Shown here piece after piece: positions 36,234-44,883 of a DNA stretch of 64,000 nucleotides. The notes beneath the pieces are model-generated. The model ran no database searches. It was not told the DNA's origin and saw nothing but the letters and a program-made list of their open reading frames with translations. Every line of letters begins with the position of its first letter. The stretch's first letter is position 1. The stretch is from Psychrobacillus sp. OK028 (GTDB lineage Bacteria > Bacillota > Bacilli > Bacillales_A > Planococcaceae), in contig NZ_FNHY01000003.1 in NCBI RefSeq assembly GCF_900103605.1, positions 310,001 through 374,000 of the forward strand. Direction: 5' to 3'. The position numbers and the translations under genes are program-made.

Positions 36234-37199
36234 GTGAAAGCAATTATTTCTAATAAATATGGCACGCCAGATGTTCTTGAGTTGCAAGAGGTAACAAAGC
36301 CTATTCCTAACGATGACCAAATACTTGTGAAAATTCACGCCGCTTCTCTCAATTATGGAAACTTAGTTCTACTAACAGGCAAGCCTTTTCTATCTCGATT
36401 TGCATTTGGTCTACTGAAACCAAAATATCAAATACCCGGTGGGGATATTTCCGGGACAGTCGAAGCCGTTGGTAAAAATATTCAACACTTTAAACGAGGG
36501 GACGAAGTATTCGGAGATCTCTCCGCCTCTGGCTGGGGAGGATTTGCGGAATATGTAACAGTTCCCGAACCTGCTTTAGTTCTTAAACCGAGCAATATCT
36601 CATTCCAGGAAGCTGCTGCTGTGCCTATGGCTTCAACTACGGCACTTCAGAGTTTAAGAAAAGGGAAAATCACATCAGGACAAAAGGTTTTAATTAATGG
36701 TGCATCTGGGGGCGTTGGTACTTTTGCAGTACAAATTGCTAAATCCTTTGGAGCCGAGGTAACTGCTGTATGTAGCACAAGAAATGTAGATATTGTCCGT
36801 TCGCTAGGAGCTGATGATGTGATTGATTATACGAAGGAAGATTTCACTAAAAGCTCGAAACAATATGATCTGATTCTTGCTGTAAACGGATATCAACCAA
36901 TTTCAGCGTATAAAAGATCCCTTAGTCCGAATGGTAATTATGTAATGGTTGGAGGTTCTGGAGTTCAACTTACAGAAGCAATGGTCTTAGGACCTCTCCT
37001 TTCCATATCTGGAAACAAGAAAATGGGCAGCTTTTTACAAAGGGCAAACCAAAATGATTTGATGTACATCAAGGAACTTATTGAAGCTGGCAAGTTAAAA
37101 CCCATTATTGATAAGACTTTTGCATTGAGTGAAGTTCCCAATGCTTTCAGGTATTTTGAAGAAGGGCATACTCAGGGGAAAATCGTCATCACAATATGA
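36234..37199 (+). CDS. NAD(P)-dependent MDR-family oxidoreductase (quinone reductase-like)
   Basis: 321 residues, GTG start at 36234, seven bases after AGGAGG; the open frame extends upstream but without a ribosome site and through the serC terminator. N-terminal GroES-like domain with the GDISGTVEAVG motif; Rossmann domain with INGASGGVGTFAVQIA. The zinc-binding Cys/His set of true alcohol dehydrogenases is missing, so it belongs to the quinone oxidoreductase/enoyl reductase-like MDR group. The substrate is unknown, possibly a detoxification enzyme. Confidence 0.9.
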   Translation: MKAIISNKYGTPDVLELQEVTKPIPNDDQILVKIHAASLNYGNLVLLTGKPFLSRFAFGLLKPKYQIPGGDISGTVEAVGKNIQHFKRGDEVFGDLSASGWGGFAEYVTVPEPALVLKPSNISFQEAAAVPMASTTALQSLRKGKITSGQKVLINGASGGVGTFAVQIAKSFGAEVTAVCSTRNVDIVRSLGADDVIDYTKEDFTKSSKQYDLILAVNGYQPISAYKRSLSPNGNYVMVGGSGVQLTEAMVLGPLLSISGNKKMGSFLQRANQNDLMYIKELIEAGKLKPIIDKTFALSEVPNAFRYFEEGHTQGKIVITI

Positions 37200-37337
37200 T
37201 AAATTAAAAAGGCTTAACTCCGATTATTCATGGACCTAAGTCTTTTTATTTATTCTTATAAAACATTCATTTGTATTATTGTAATTAATTTATCTTGTCT
37301 TTTTTGGTGTAAACCAGGAACGCTATTATATAGGAGC

Positions 37338-38042
37338 TTAAGTCAGGTAATCCAAAGGTTTTACAATTTCAAAAGCTTCACTTTCTTCAAGGAACTTAGT
37401 GATTATAGAGCTATGCGAACTACCAACAATCAATAAAATTCTCTCTTCTTTTGAATTTGCTATACGGGACAAATTAGAATAGATGATTAAATTTCTTTTG
37501 TACCACCAACTTAACCATTTCATCCCAATATAATTGTCGAAGTCTCCTATTCGCGCCATATTTAAGTACAGCTTATGTAATTGATTTAGCCAGAATGGTT
37601 CATTGAGTTCTCTATAATACGCTAAAACGCTCTTATTACTTGTTAATTCTGGTAAATATAGCCCATCGAATATTTCCTTAAATAATTCTGGTTGATTTTC
37701 TTTTAACCACTTCTCCACTTCTACATAATCCATTTCCGCTTCACCCATCCAGTCAACTGCGTATAGCTGTTCATGTCCTAATCTTGAAGCGATACGGAAC
37801 CCAACTTGATATATTTCATTCATTTCTAGCGTATATTCGCCTGATATATATTGTTTATATTTATTTTTCAAATCTATATTCTTCTCCACTACCATTTCTA
37901 CTGCGATTTTTGTAGGTTTGAAGTTTACTAAGTTAGTGATTACTTCTTCTATTTCATCTTGTCTTTTTTGAGCATGTAATTCCGCGTAATCATTCATGTG
38001 AAAAGTTCCAAGTACAAGAACCTGCGCCTTATGTTTATTCAT
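37338..38042 (-). CDS. DUF5694 (TraB/PrgY-like) protein
   Basis: 234 residues: N-terminal VLVLGTFHMND, then KIAVEM, LYAVDWMGE, and C-terminal ILLIVGSSHSSIITKFLE. A GTFH motif plus a late GxxH is the arrangement of DUF5694 and the wider TraB/ChaN/Tiki family, often putative metalloproteases or haem-binding. No signal peptide. The ATG at 38042 has GGGGGAG upstream; an earlier in-frame ATG lacks one. The function is unknown. Confidence 0.8.
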   Translation of the reverse strand: MNKHKAQVLVLGTFHMNDYAELHAQKRQDEIEEVITNLVNFKPTKIAVEMVVEKNIDLKNKYKQYISGEYTLEMNEIYQVGFRIASRLGHEQLYAVDWMGEAEMDYVEVEKWLKENQPELFKEIFDGLYLPELTSNKSVLAYYRELNEPFWLNQLHKLYLNMARIGDFDNYIGMKWLSWWYKRNLIIYSNLSRIANSKEERILLIVGSSHSSIITKFLEESEAFEIVKPLDYLT

Positions 38043-38182
38043 AAATAACACTCCCCCTTTTAAAATCTCTTCCAATACGAGCTACATAATAACTTTACTG
38101 CAAAATAAATTCAACGAAAAACACCAAATAATTGTGTATAATAGTAAATAAATGAAAATTCAGACAAAAAAGGAGGAACTTT

Positions 38183-38374
38183 ATGAATATTTTAAGCGGA
38201 ACTATAGCCTTATCCATTTCTTTTATTTTGTATATCTATTTGTATGGTTTAAAAGTTGATTACTCAGTTAAATACAATGTTGGTTTTTTCTTCTTCCCCA
38301 CGATCTTGTTAGCAATTGCGGTAGGTTGTTTTGGATATGAATATGTTCAATACTATAAGAAAAAATTTAATTAA
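38183..38374 (+). CDS. Small two-helix membrane protein, 63 aa
   Basis: Clear AGGAGG six bases before the ATG and a TATAAT about 40 bases upstream. The peptide has two hydrophobic helices (LSGTIALSISFILYIYLYG and GFFFFPTILLAIAVGCFGYEY) separated by a short loop VDYSVKYN, with a basic C-terminus. No family recognised. It is divergent from the DUF5694 gene. Confidence 0.7.
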   Translation: MNILSGTIALSISFILYIYLYGLKVDYSVKYNVGFFFFPTILLAIAVGCFGYEYVQYYKKKFN

Positions 38375-38444
38375 TTTGATTTTATAGTATCTCTAGTTGA
38401 TGCCTCCAACGACTCCGGTGCACCATCAGACTGTGGCTCCCCAT

Positions 38445-38473
38445 ACGAGTAGCACTCATGGGAGTGCTACTCT
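38445..38473. terminator. Hairpin between convergent genes
   Basis: GAGTAGCACTC/GAGTGCTACTC stem with a 3-4 nt loop, between the 63-residue membrane protein and the DinB-like gene; probably ends both. Confidence 0.6.
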
Positions 38474-38506
38474 AGTTATTCCAGCTAGCCTTAATTCTTC
38501 TGAGCC

Positions 38507-38977
38507 TTAGTTTTTAATTGCTCGATAAATCCTTTTGATCGTTTCCATATGAAGTGCTTCGTGATAGAAACTGAATAGAAATGTTTCTCCGAGTGTATGA
38601 AATGTAATTCCACCTTTGTTAGTGAATGGCTCCGGTAATCTTTTCTGCAGATTTCCAGGTAGGTACTCTCTTATTCGTTGCTTTTGTGCAATTAGTACAT
38701 CCGAGATTTCTGCGAACGAAGGTGGAATTTCTATCCACTCAGTTGGTTTCGTACCTGCACTAAAAAAGAATTCATATGCTTTAGGAATGGTCATCTTTTC
38801 TCCGGAAACTCCAAATACAAGTTTTTCCTGAATATAGGCAATATGACCAAAGTTCCAGCGAATATTATTAGTAAAACCTGGTGGAATAATATCTGCTAGT
38901 TCTTCGGGTATTTGTTGGATAGATTTTTCTGTTATTCCCCTAACTATTTGCATATGCTGAAAAATTGTTTGTTCCAC
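38507..38977 (-). CDS. DinB-like (DinB_2) protein
   Basis: 156 residues, GTG start after GGGGGAG. Metal-binding histidines are likely those of RWNFGHIAYIQE (near 46) and HEALHMETI (near 140), giving the DinB_2 pattern of one mid-protein His and a C-terminal H-x-x-x-H. These small four-helix bundles are putative metal-dependent enzymes; some act in thiol transfer. The function is not predictable. Confidence 0.85.
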   Translation of the reverse strand: MEQTIFQHMQIVRGITEKSIQQIPEELADIIPPGFTNNIRWNFGHIAYIQEKLVFGVSGEKMTIPKAYEFFFSAGTKPTEWIEIPPSFAEISDVLIAQKQRIREYLPGNLQKRLPEPFTNKGGITFHTLGETFLFSFYHEALHMETIKRIYRAIKN

Positions 38978-39062
38978 TTACTACTCCCCCTTTTTACGTT
39001 TAACGCTCCTGCTCTTAATTGTATTCTCCTTTAACTAACTAAATCCCTTCCCTGCTTACACT

Positions 39063-39098
39063 ATAAAAAATGACTTTCGAGTTGGAAGTCATTTTTTA
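39063..39098. terminator. Hairpin upstream of the HTH gene
   Basis: AAAAAATGACTT/AAGTCATTTTTT stem. It lies between divergent genes, where no terminator would be expected. Its loop-side sequence GAGTTGGAAGTC recurs (as AAGTTGGAAGTC) in the hairpin just after the HTH gene. Confidence 0.6.
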
Positions 39099-39208
39099 AA
39101 GGTCTGTTTAATTGTATTTGTATCCTTTAACCCTATTTTCTTCTATGTAATGGTTGCGAAGCCTTTGACTAATCGCAAAACTTACTTCGGACTCTAGGGG
39201 GAAATAAA

Positions 39209-40009
39209 ATGACTATCTATCTAAAGACATATCAAGTTTTTGAAAGTGTTCAGGAAATGGATGCACATATTAGGTCGCATATTAATGAGAATTATTATAA
39301 GTTAAATGATACGGATCGTACGGTAGTATCACTACTCGCACAGTATGCGTGTAAGTATCCCGGGGCTATTCATTTGAAAGTGGAAACAATCGCTCATTCG
39401 ATCAATAAATCGGATGCGACTGTACGACGGGCGTTACGTAAGCTAGAGAGCCTTCAAGTCATTAAGAAAATATCAACGATTCGACGCGTTGCAAAAGGCT
39501 ATGGGGCTAATATTTTAATCATTTTACCTTTCGATGACCAATCGGAATTGACCAGTCGAGAAGAATCTCCGATATCAGTAAACTCAAGTGCTGGAGAGCA
39601 TTTTTCGCAAGAAGAAACCGATAATTCTTTAAGCTCTAAAAAAGAATTATTACATAATACGTATTCTAACGAAATTGTTCCCTCTGCAATTCCTGTGAAA
39701 AATTTTTTAAATAAAAATACCAGTACATTCTACCAACAGTTCCAATCCACTATTTTTTCGATGCTTGGAAAAGATCAAAAGATAGTAAGTCAATTGTATG
39801 GTGTTTACCGTGGTCTAACTTACCGAGTTATAAATTGTTTCCCACAGTATAAGAATTTCTATGAAAAAGTTGGCTACCAAGCACTGATAATTTCGTTACA
39901 AGCTTTAAAAAAGAAAAAAATTCGTAATCTTACAGGTTATTATGTGGGTATTTTCGAGAAAATTTGTCAACGGGACTTGTTTGAATTTTATGATGAATTC
40001 GAGGAGTAA
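39209..40009 (+). CDS. Helix-turn-helix (winged-helix) protein
   Basis: 266 residues, start ATG after AGGGGG. An N-terminal winged helix is visible: LNDTDRTVVSLLAQYA, VETIAHSINKSDATVRRALRKLESLQVIKKI, then a basic wing RRVAKGYG. A low-complexity Ser/Glu middle and a C-terminal helical domain (LYGVYRGLTYRVINCF ... ALKKKKIRNLTGYYVGIFEKI) follow. The layout recalls replication-initiator-like or GntR-like DNA-binding proteins of Firmicutes and plasmids, but there is no firm family. It is flanked by related hairpins on both sides. Confidence 0.75.
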   Translation: MTIYLKTYQVFESVQEMDAHIRSHINENYYKLNDTDRTVVSLLAQYACKYPGAIHLKVETIAHSINKSDATVRRALRKLESLQVIKKISTIRRVAKGYGANILIILPFDDQSELTSREESPISVNSSAGEHFSQEETDNSLSSKKELLHNTYSNEIVPSAIPVKNFLNKNTSTFYQQFQSTIFSMLGKDQKIVSQLYGVYRGLTYRVINCFPQYKNFYEKVGYQALIISLQALKKKKIRNLTGYYVGIFEKICQRDLFEFYDEFEE

Positions 40010-40039
40010 CTTATTGAAAGTTTGATGACTCCATCAGCT

Positions 40040-40076
40040 ATAAAAAAAGACTCCCAAGTTGGAAGTCTTTTTATGG
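40040..40076. terminator. Terminator of the HTH gene
   Basis: AAAAAGACT-CCAA-TTGG-AGTCTTTTT nested stem. Lies between convergent genes and can serve both strands. Confidence 0.7.
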
Positions 40077-40082
40077 ATATGA

Positions 40083-40817
40083 TTATTGTGCTGTATATCC
40101 GCCATCAACTGTTAGAACATTTCCTGTCATAAACGAAGAATCGTCTGAAGCCATGAATAATACTGCTTTAGCCATTTCTTCTGCTTGTCCAAGACGTTGC
40201 ATTGGCGTCATTGTTTTTAATACTTCTTTGCTTTCTTCAGGAATAATCGGTGTATCGATGAAGCCTGGAGCTAGTGCATTTACACGAATATTTTTAGTTG
40301 CATATTCCAACGCTAGGGAACGAGTTAAGTTAATCACTCCACCTTTTGCAGCGTTATATGCAGCTGAACCAGGTGAACCTACCCAGCCGTACATGGAAGC
40401 AGTATTGACAATTGTTCCTCCGTCGCCTTTAAGCATTTCACGTATTGCTTCACGTGCAACTAGGAATACACCATCTAAATCGACATTTACTGTATTACGC
40501 CATTCCGAATATTCTAGCTCTTCTGTTGGAGTTACGCGACCAATACCAGCATTATTAAAAACAACATCGACCTTGCCAAAAGTGGCAATTGTTTCTTTGA
40601 ATATATTTTGAACTTCTTCTTCACTTGTAATATTAGCTTTAACAAATAATGCTTCTGCATTTTGTGCTTTTAACTCTGCTTCAAATGCTTTACCTTTTTC
40701 TTCATTCAAATCGACTAGTACTACTTTTGCACCTTCTTGAACAAAAAGTTTTGCTGTTGCGGCACCGATTCCCGATGCACCACCAGTGATTATCGCTACT
40801 TTGTTTTGTAATTTCAT
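40083..40817 (-). CDS. SDR family oxidoreductase
   Basis: 244-residue classical SDR: cofactor loop TGGASGIG, an acidic residue after strand 2 (VDLNEEKG, favouring NAD), NNAG, catalytic S-Y-K in TASMYG and YNAAKGG, and C-terminal DGGYTAQ. It resembles glucose 1-dehydrogenase/3-oxoacyl reductase group enzymes. The substrate is unknown. Start after AGGGAGAG. Monocistronic, convergent with the HTH gene. Confidence 0.9.
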   Translation of the reverse strand: MKLQNKVAIITGGASGIGAATAKLFVQEGAKVVLVDLNEEKGKAFEAELKAQNAEALFVKANITSEEEVQNIFKETIATFGKVDVVFNNAGIGRVTPTEELEYSEWRNTVNVDLDGVFLVAREAIREMLKGDGGTIVNTASMYGWVGSPGSAAYNAAKGGVINLTRSLALEYATKNIRVNALAPGFIDTPIIPEESKEVLKTMTPMQRLGQAEEMAKAVLFMASDDSSFMTGNVLTVDGGYTAQ

Positions 40818-40945
40818 TAGAAAATCTCTCCCTATCTAAAAAAATTTAAATATCTGTATATTCATATCTCGAATCAAAGATATTTATAGGATAAATATAG
40901 TCTTCTTTTTTATTAAAGTCAAAATTATGGATCCGACACATTTTT

Positions 40946-42199
40946 TTATTTTTTATGCCCACCAAGTAACCTAGCACGCTTTCTAGCAGTTCCTGCTTCT
41001 GTATAAGATACGGCACGCAAAACTGCAGTAGAGCCGTATTTACTCCGTAGGGCATCCATTGTTTTACCAAGCTTTCGTTCCTTCCATTTATTTTCTTCAA
41101 ACAAGCTTAGCTGCATGGAATACTCTGGTTCTAAATTCGTGATCGAGACAGACAATTTCCGAACTGGGCGACGATCATAAAATTCATCAAAGATTTGTTC
41201 ACACACTTTATAAATGGCCATCGTGGCATTTGTGGGTTCATCAATTGAACGGGAACGATGAAAACCACCGCCAAATTCGTTTTGACTATAACCAACGGAT
41301 AAATGTATCGTTCTACCAACCATCTCTGCTTCACGTGCACGTCTAGCTACATCCTCACACATTTCTAAAACGACTGCCATAACTTCTTTTTTACTGCGAT
41401 AATCTCGAAATAATATTTGTCCCTTACCATAACTAATTTGACCTTCTGCAAGAGGTGCTCCTAGCTCCGATAGATCGATTCCCCACGCATGAAAATAAAG
41501 TTGGTTTCCCATTACACCAAATTTTTCCTCGAGTAGAGATAATGGTGTATTCGCCAATTGACCAACTTTGAAAATCCCCATGTTATTTAATGTTTTTTGG
41601 AGACGGGATCCAATCCCCCACATTTCGCTTAAAGGAGTTACTGGCCACAGTTTTTCTTGAACGTCTTCATATGTCCATTTCGCAAAACCAGTTTTTTTGG
41701 CTTCTAGGTCAAGTGCGAGCTTAGCCATAAGCATATTTGGCCCCATCCCAACCGCACAGGGTAACTGAAATTGGGCATATAGTTCATCTTGTATCCGTTT
41801 AATCGTTTTTTCAACTGGTCCCCAAAGCTTTTCTGTTCCACCAAGATCTACGAAACACTCATCAACACTGTATACATGTATCGATTCGTGTGGGACAAAC
41901 TGATGTAAATAGCGTGTAATTTCCATCGATACACGAACGAAAAACTCCATTTTAGGTTCGATAAGATGAATGGAAGGATGATCTGGTATTTCAAACAAAC
42001 GAGTTCCCGTCTTTACACCAAACTGTTTTTTCATAGGTGGAGACGCAGCGAGCACAATACTTCCTTTTTGCTCTAAATTTCCGATGACCGCTATTGGGGT
42101 ATTCATCACATCCAAGCCTGCGTCTGCTGCTGCACAGCTCGCAAAAAAACTACGTATATCAATGCATATTATTTCCCGATTTTTTAGTCCTTCATACAA
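40946..42199 (-). CDS. uvrX: Y-family DNA polymerase, UvrX/YqjW type
   Basis: 417-residue translesion polymerase. The palm carries CIDIRSFFASC (first metal Asp) and HVYSVDECFVDLGGTE (SxDE motif with the catalytic Asp-Glu), followed by helix-hairpin-helix MWGIGSRLQKTLNNMGI and a little-finger domain. Near the C-terminus MQLSLFEEN looks like a beta-clamp-binding motif. It matches B. subtilis UvrX/YqjW, which is SOS induced. The start is TTG at 42199, eight bases after AGAGGAG; the longer in-frame ATG falls within the promoter and LexA boxes. Expected to be repressed by LexA and induced by DNA damage. Confidence 0.93.
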   Translation of the reverse strand: MYEGLKNREIICIDIRSFFASCAAADAGLDVMNTPIAVIGNLEQKGSIVLAASPPMKKQFGVKTGTRLFEIPDHPSIHLIEPKMEFFVRVSMEITRYLHQFVPHESIHVYSVDECFVDLGGTEKLWGPVEKTIKRIQDELYAQFQLPCAVGMGPNMLMAKLALDLEAKKTGFAKWTYEDVQEKLWPVTPLSEMWGIGSRLQKTLNNMGIFKVGQLANTPLSLLEEKFGVMGNQLYFHAWGIDLSELGAPLAEGQISYGKGQILFRDYRSKKEVMAVVLEMCEDVARRAREAEMVGRTIHLSVGYSQNEFGGGFHRSRSIDEPTNATMAIYKVCEQIFDEFYDRRPVRKLSVSITNLEPEYSMQLSLFEENKWKERKLGKTMDALRSKYGSTAVLRAVSYTEAGTARKRARLLGGHKK

Positions 42200-42220
42200 A
42201 TTATTTACTCCTCTCTTAAG

Positions 42221-42232
42221 GAACGTATGTTC
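42221..42232 (-). promoter_or_regulatory. LexA box 1 of uvrX
   Basis: GAACGTATGTTC matches the B. subtilis LexA/DinR core GAAC-N4-GTTC. It lies just downstream of the -10 element. Confidence 0.8.
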
Positions 42233-42237
42233 TTTAT

Positions 42238-42267
42238 AGTATATTACGAACACAAGTTCTTATTCAA
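42238..42267 (-). promoter_or_regulatory. Promoter of uvrX
   Basis: TTGAAT and TATACT on the minus strand are separated by 18 bases. LexA box 2 is inside the spacer. Confidence 0.65.
42248..42259 (-). promoter_or_regulatory. LexA box 2 of uvrX
   Basis: GAACACAAGTTC matches GAAC-N4-GTTC and lies between the -35 and -10 elements, 27 bases from box 1. Confidence 0.75.
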
Positions 42268-42289
42268 TGGTAAATAATTGGTGGATGTA

Positions 42290-42316
42290 AAAAAGCGTTC
42301 CTATCGTAGGAACGCT
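42290..42316 (-). terminator. Terminator of the Lon-like protease gene
   Basis: AGCGTTCCTA/TAGGAACGCT with a 3-nt loop, then TTTTTT on the minus strand. It ends only about 25 bases before the uvrX promoter. Confidence 0.85.
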
Positions 42317-42320
42317 ATTG

Positions 42321-43226
42321 TTATTCGAGATCTTTATTTAATTCGTTAATTTGTTCAATAGCTTCATCCACATTTCGGACTCCAATTACTTCTATTGGAA
42401 GATTTAATGATTTCACCACATCATTGCCCTCCTCCAGATTTCCGATCGGGAGAATTATATAGGAGAGACCTATTTTATTGGCACTAAGAATTTTCTCTTT
42501 TGTAAGACCAATCTCTATTGCTTTTCCAGTTTTACTAATAGCCCCAGTTACACCAATCGGTATATTATTTTTAAATTTTCCTTGTTCTACTAGACTAGAT
42601 AAAACGAGAGCTAAGCCTGCACTGTTCCCCCCTGAATTATTTCTAGAGAGAAACTCATCTATAGCAGGATTACTTGTATTTAAATACGACTTTACATTCA
42701 CGGACATCTGATGAAAATAATCCTCCTCCAGATTGATCCCAACCAATTTATAGATGAAGGAAGTTTTCCCGGAATAGACTTGAAAATTAGTTCCTTTAAT
42801 TATGTCTAGAATTAATAAGTGACTATGAAAATTTCGAAAAGCTGGTTCATTTAAAGGCTCTTGTTGCTGTATTTCGATAGATTTTACAGGTAATATATAA
42901 ATTCCTGTGTTTTTTATTAGTTCTTCTGGAGGTAAATATGAAAGTACGAAATAGTTGTTTTCCTTCACCGAGAGAATTGGAAATTCATATACCAGTAAGA
43001 ATAACGAAGCTATTAAGGTGAACACAAAGGTATGTTTGGAGATTTGCGTCTTTCGAATGCTAAATAAAAAAAATGACCATAATATTACGAGCAAGAACAA
43101 TATAATCCAAAAGAAAAAATTCGAAATATAATCGAGGAGATACAAATATAGGTCCGCAAAATAAACAAACATCGTCATTACAAAAGGAATCATTTGATGC
43201 TTATTTACTGATTCAATTATCTTCAT
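42321..43226 (-). CDS. Membrane-anchored Lon-like (S16) serine protease
   Basis: About 300 residues. Three N-terminal hydrophobic segments (roughly 14-34, 38-57, 67-83) are followed by an extracytoplasmic region and a C-terminal Lon protease domain. The catalytic Ser is in NNSGGNSAGLALVL (about 203), and the Lys in IGLTKEKILSA (about 244), a spacing close to that in Lon; PIGVTGAISKTG aligns with the conserved strand between them. There is no ATPase domain and no recognisable PDZ domain, unlike B. subtilis YlbL. It likely cleaves or processes membrane or secreted proteins. ATG follows AAAGGAG. Monocistronic. Confidence 0.82.
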   Translation of the reverse strand: MKIIESVNKHQMIPFVMTMFVYFADLYLYLLDYISNFFFWIILFLLVILWSFFLFSIRKTQISKHTFVFTLIASLFLLVYEFPILSVKENNYFVLSYLPPEELIKNTGIYILPVKSIEIQQQEPLNEPAFRNFHSHLLILDIIKGTNFQVYSGKTSFIYKLVGINLEEDYFHQMSVNVKSYLNTSNPAIDEFLSRNNSGGNSAGLALVLSSLVEQGKFKNNIPIGVTGAISKTGKAIEIGLTKEKILSANKIGLSYIILPIGNLEEGNDVVKSLNLPIEVIGVRNVDEAIEQINELNKDLE

Positions 43227-43301
43227 CACCTCTCCTTTCTTCTAATACATACTCCTATACTTATTCTATTAGCTACTAAAAAAATCCTTTAAATGCCATA
43301 T

Positions 43302-43334
43302 AAAAAGCACTCCCATCTTAAGGGAGTGCTTTTT
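43302..43334 (-). terminator. Terminator of the TetR gene
   Basis: AAAAAGCACTCCC/GGGAGTGCTTTTT stem with 7-nt loop. Confidence 0.85.
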
Positions 43335-43364
43335 ACTAAATAATGTTTTCAGCATATTGGTATG

Positions 43365-43922
43365 TCATTTGAACTTGCCTAACGGAAACAAAGTAATTTG
43401 TGTAAGCCATAAACTCATTTCCGTGATTGTTTCTTTCATACCATTGTCTAACCAGTAAAGAATAACCCCAACTGCCCCATTTGCCATAAAGGTAGCTTCT
43501 AAAACACTATCCCTAAATCGAAGTACTTCCGTTTTTATTCCTTGCGTAAAACGTTCTCTAAACTCTTTCTCACTTAATATTTTTTGATAAAGGGAAGAAT
43601 ACTTCTGAATATGCTCGAACATCGAAACATGTGATTTAATTGGCTTATTTAAGTTAATGTAATCATTAATCGCTAACTCGTATGTATACAAAGAGTACTC
43701 CAAAGATTTACTCAACTCATTCAATAAATCATCCTGCATTTGAGTCAATATATCCTGTTTATCACGAAAATGAAGATAAAATGTGGATCGATTAACCTCC
43801 GCTTTCTGTACAATTTCACGAATGGTTATAGGTTCATAGCCTCCAGTAACGATTAATTCCGTCAATGCATTAATAAGTAATCGTCGTGTACGAACCACAC
43901 GCGGATCTAGTGTTTTATTCAA
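43365..43922 (-). CDS. TetR/AcrR family transcriptional regulator
   Basis: 185 residues; TTG start eight bases after AGGAGG. The N-terminal HTH is typical: ALTELIVTGGYEPITIREIVQKAEVNRSTFYLHFRDKQ (segment 16-59), while the C-terminal ligand-binding domain is helical (ILYWLDNGMKETITEMSLWL resembles TetR_C_33-like ends). It is divergent from two SDR genes, with an 18-bp palindrome at 44041-44058 in the shared gap, so it probably represses them and itself. The ligand is unknown. Confidence 0.9.
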   Translation of the reverse strand: MNKTLDPRVVRTRRLLINALTELIVTGGYEPITIREIVQKAEVNRSTFYLHFRDKQDILTQMQDDLLNELSKSLEYSLYTYELAINDYINLNKPIKSHVSMFEHIQKYSSLYQKILSEKEFRERFTQGIKTEVLRFRDSVLEATFMANGAVGVILYWLDNGMKETITEMSLWLTQITLFPLGKFK

Positions 43923-44040
43923 TTGGAATTCCTCCTAAATCATTACTATTTTCATCGTTTCTATATTATATATCTACTATACAACATTTTGCTTCATATT
44001 GATGATTGAAGAAAGCGTTTTCATAAATTACACTAAATTA

Positions 44041-44058
44041 TAGACACTGCGTTGTCTA
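44041..44058. promoter_or_regulatory. Candidate TetR operator
   Basis: TAGACA-CTGCGT-TGTCTA is a perfect 6-bp inverted repeat with 6-bp spacer, lying between the divergent TetR and SDR genes and touching a possible TTGTCT -35 element. Confidence 0.6.
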
Positions 44059-44098
44059 CAAATAGCGTTTATTTGTTATCAAAAAGGAGGAAATGTCT

Positions 44099-44839
44099 AT
44101 GGCAAGACTGGATGGTAAAGTTGCAATCATTACGGGCGGAGCACGAGGAATGGGAGCATCTCACGTAAGAAGATTTGTTAGTGAAGGTGCAAAAGTAGTT
44201 TTCACGGATATTCTAGTTGAAGAAGGACAAGCGTTGTCCAAAGAACTTGGGGAAAATGCAATATTCCTAGAACATGATGTAACAAGCGCAAACGATTGGG
44301 ATTCGATTGTAGCAGAAACTCAAGATAAATTTGGACCCATCGATATATTAGTAAACAATGCAGGTATAGCACCAAATAAGCCAATTGAAGACACAACTGA
44401 AAATGAATATCGAAAAGTGATAGATGTAAACCAAGTATCGGTTTTTCTTGGGATGAAAGCAGTTTACCCCTCTATGAAAAAAACAAAAACAGGTTCAATT
44501 GTAAATATTTCGTCTCTGGCTGGACTTATTGCAGGTAGAAATCAAATTGCATATGTAGCTTCAAAATTTGCTGTTAGAGGTATGACAAAAGCAGCTGCAC
44601 TTGAATTTGGTGAATTTGGGATTAGAGTGAACTCTATACATCCAGGAATTATTGAAACTCCGATGACCATGAACGAAGAAACGGAAGCTATGCTTGCTGA
44701 AATTAGTAAGTCAATCCCGATAGGTAGGACTGCAAAACCAGAAGAAGTAACTAACCTTGTCCTATACCTAGCTTCAGATGAATCTAGTTATTCAACAGGA
44801 GCAGAGTTTGTTATTGATGGTGGTCTATTTGCACAATAA
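44099..44839 (+). CDS. SDR family oxidoreductase (3alpha/20beta-hydroxysteroid dehydrogenase-like)
   Basis: 246-residue classical SDR: GGARGMGASH cofactor loop, FTDILVEEG acidic strand end, NNAG, SSLAG, YVASKFA catalytic pair, and DGGLFAQ C-terminus. The sequence is of the 3-alpha-(20-beta)-hydroxysteroid dehydrogenase/glucose dehydrogenase subgroup, which is broad in substrate. The ATG at 44099 is eight bases after GGAGG; the ATG six bases upstream is too close. First gene of a pair under the divergent TetR gene. Confidence 0.9.
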   Translation: MARLDGKVAIITGGARGMGASHVRRFVSEGAKVVFTDILVEEGQALSKELGENAIFLEHDVTSANDWDSIVAETQDKFGPIDILVNNAGIAPNKPIEDTTENEYRKVIDVNQVSVFLGMKAVYPSMKKTKTGSIVNISSLAGLIAGRNQIAYVASKFAVRGMTKAAALEFGEFGIRVNSIHPGIIETPMTMNEETEAMLAEISKSIPIGRTAKPEEVTNLVLYLASDESSYSTGAEFVIDGGLFAQ

Positions 44840-44883
44840 AAAGAAAATAAAATTTATATAAAAATTTATAGGAGGTTTTGTTT

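Noticed and set aside
37230-37436. 68-codon plus-strand frame after the MDR gene
   Set aside because: Runs through a likely terminator and overlaps the DUF5694 gene antisense; no ribosome site.
40153-40611. 152-codon plus-strand frame
   Set aside because: Antisense shadow of the SDR gene at 40083-40817.
40846-41100. 84-codon minus-strand frame overlapping the end of uvrX
   Set aside because: Most of it lies in uvrX in another frame; remainder is low-complexity and no ribosome site is seen.
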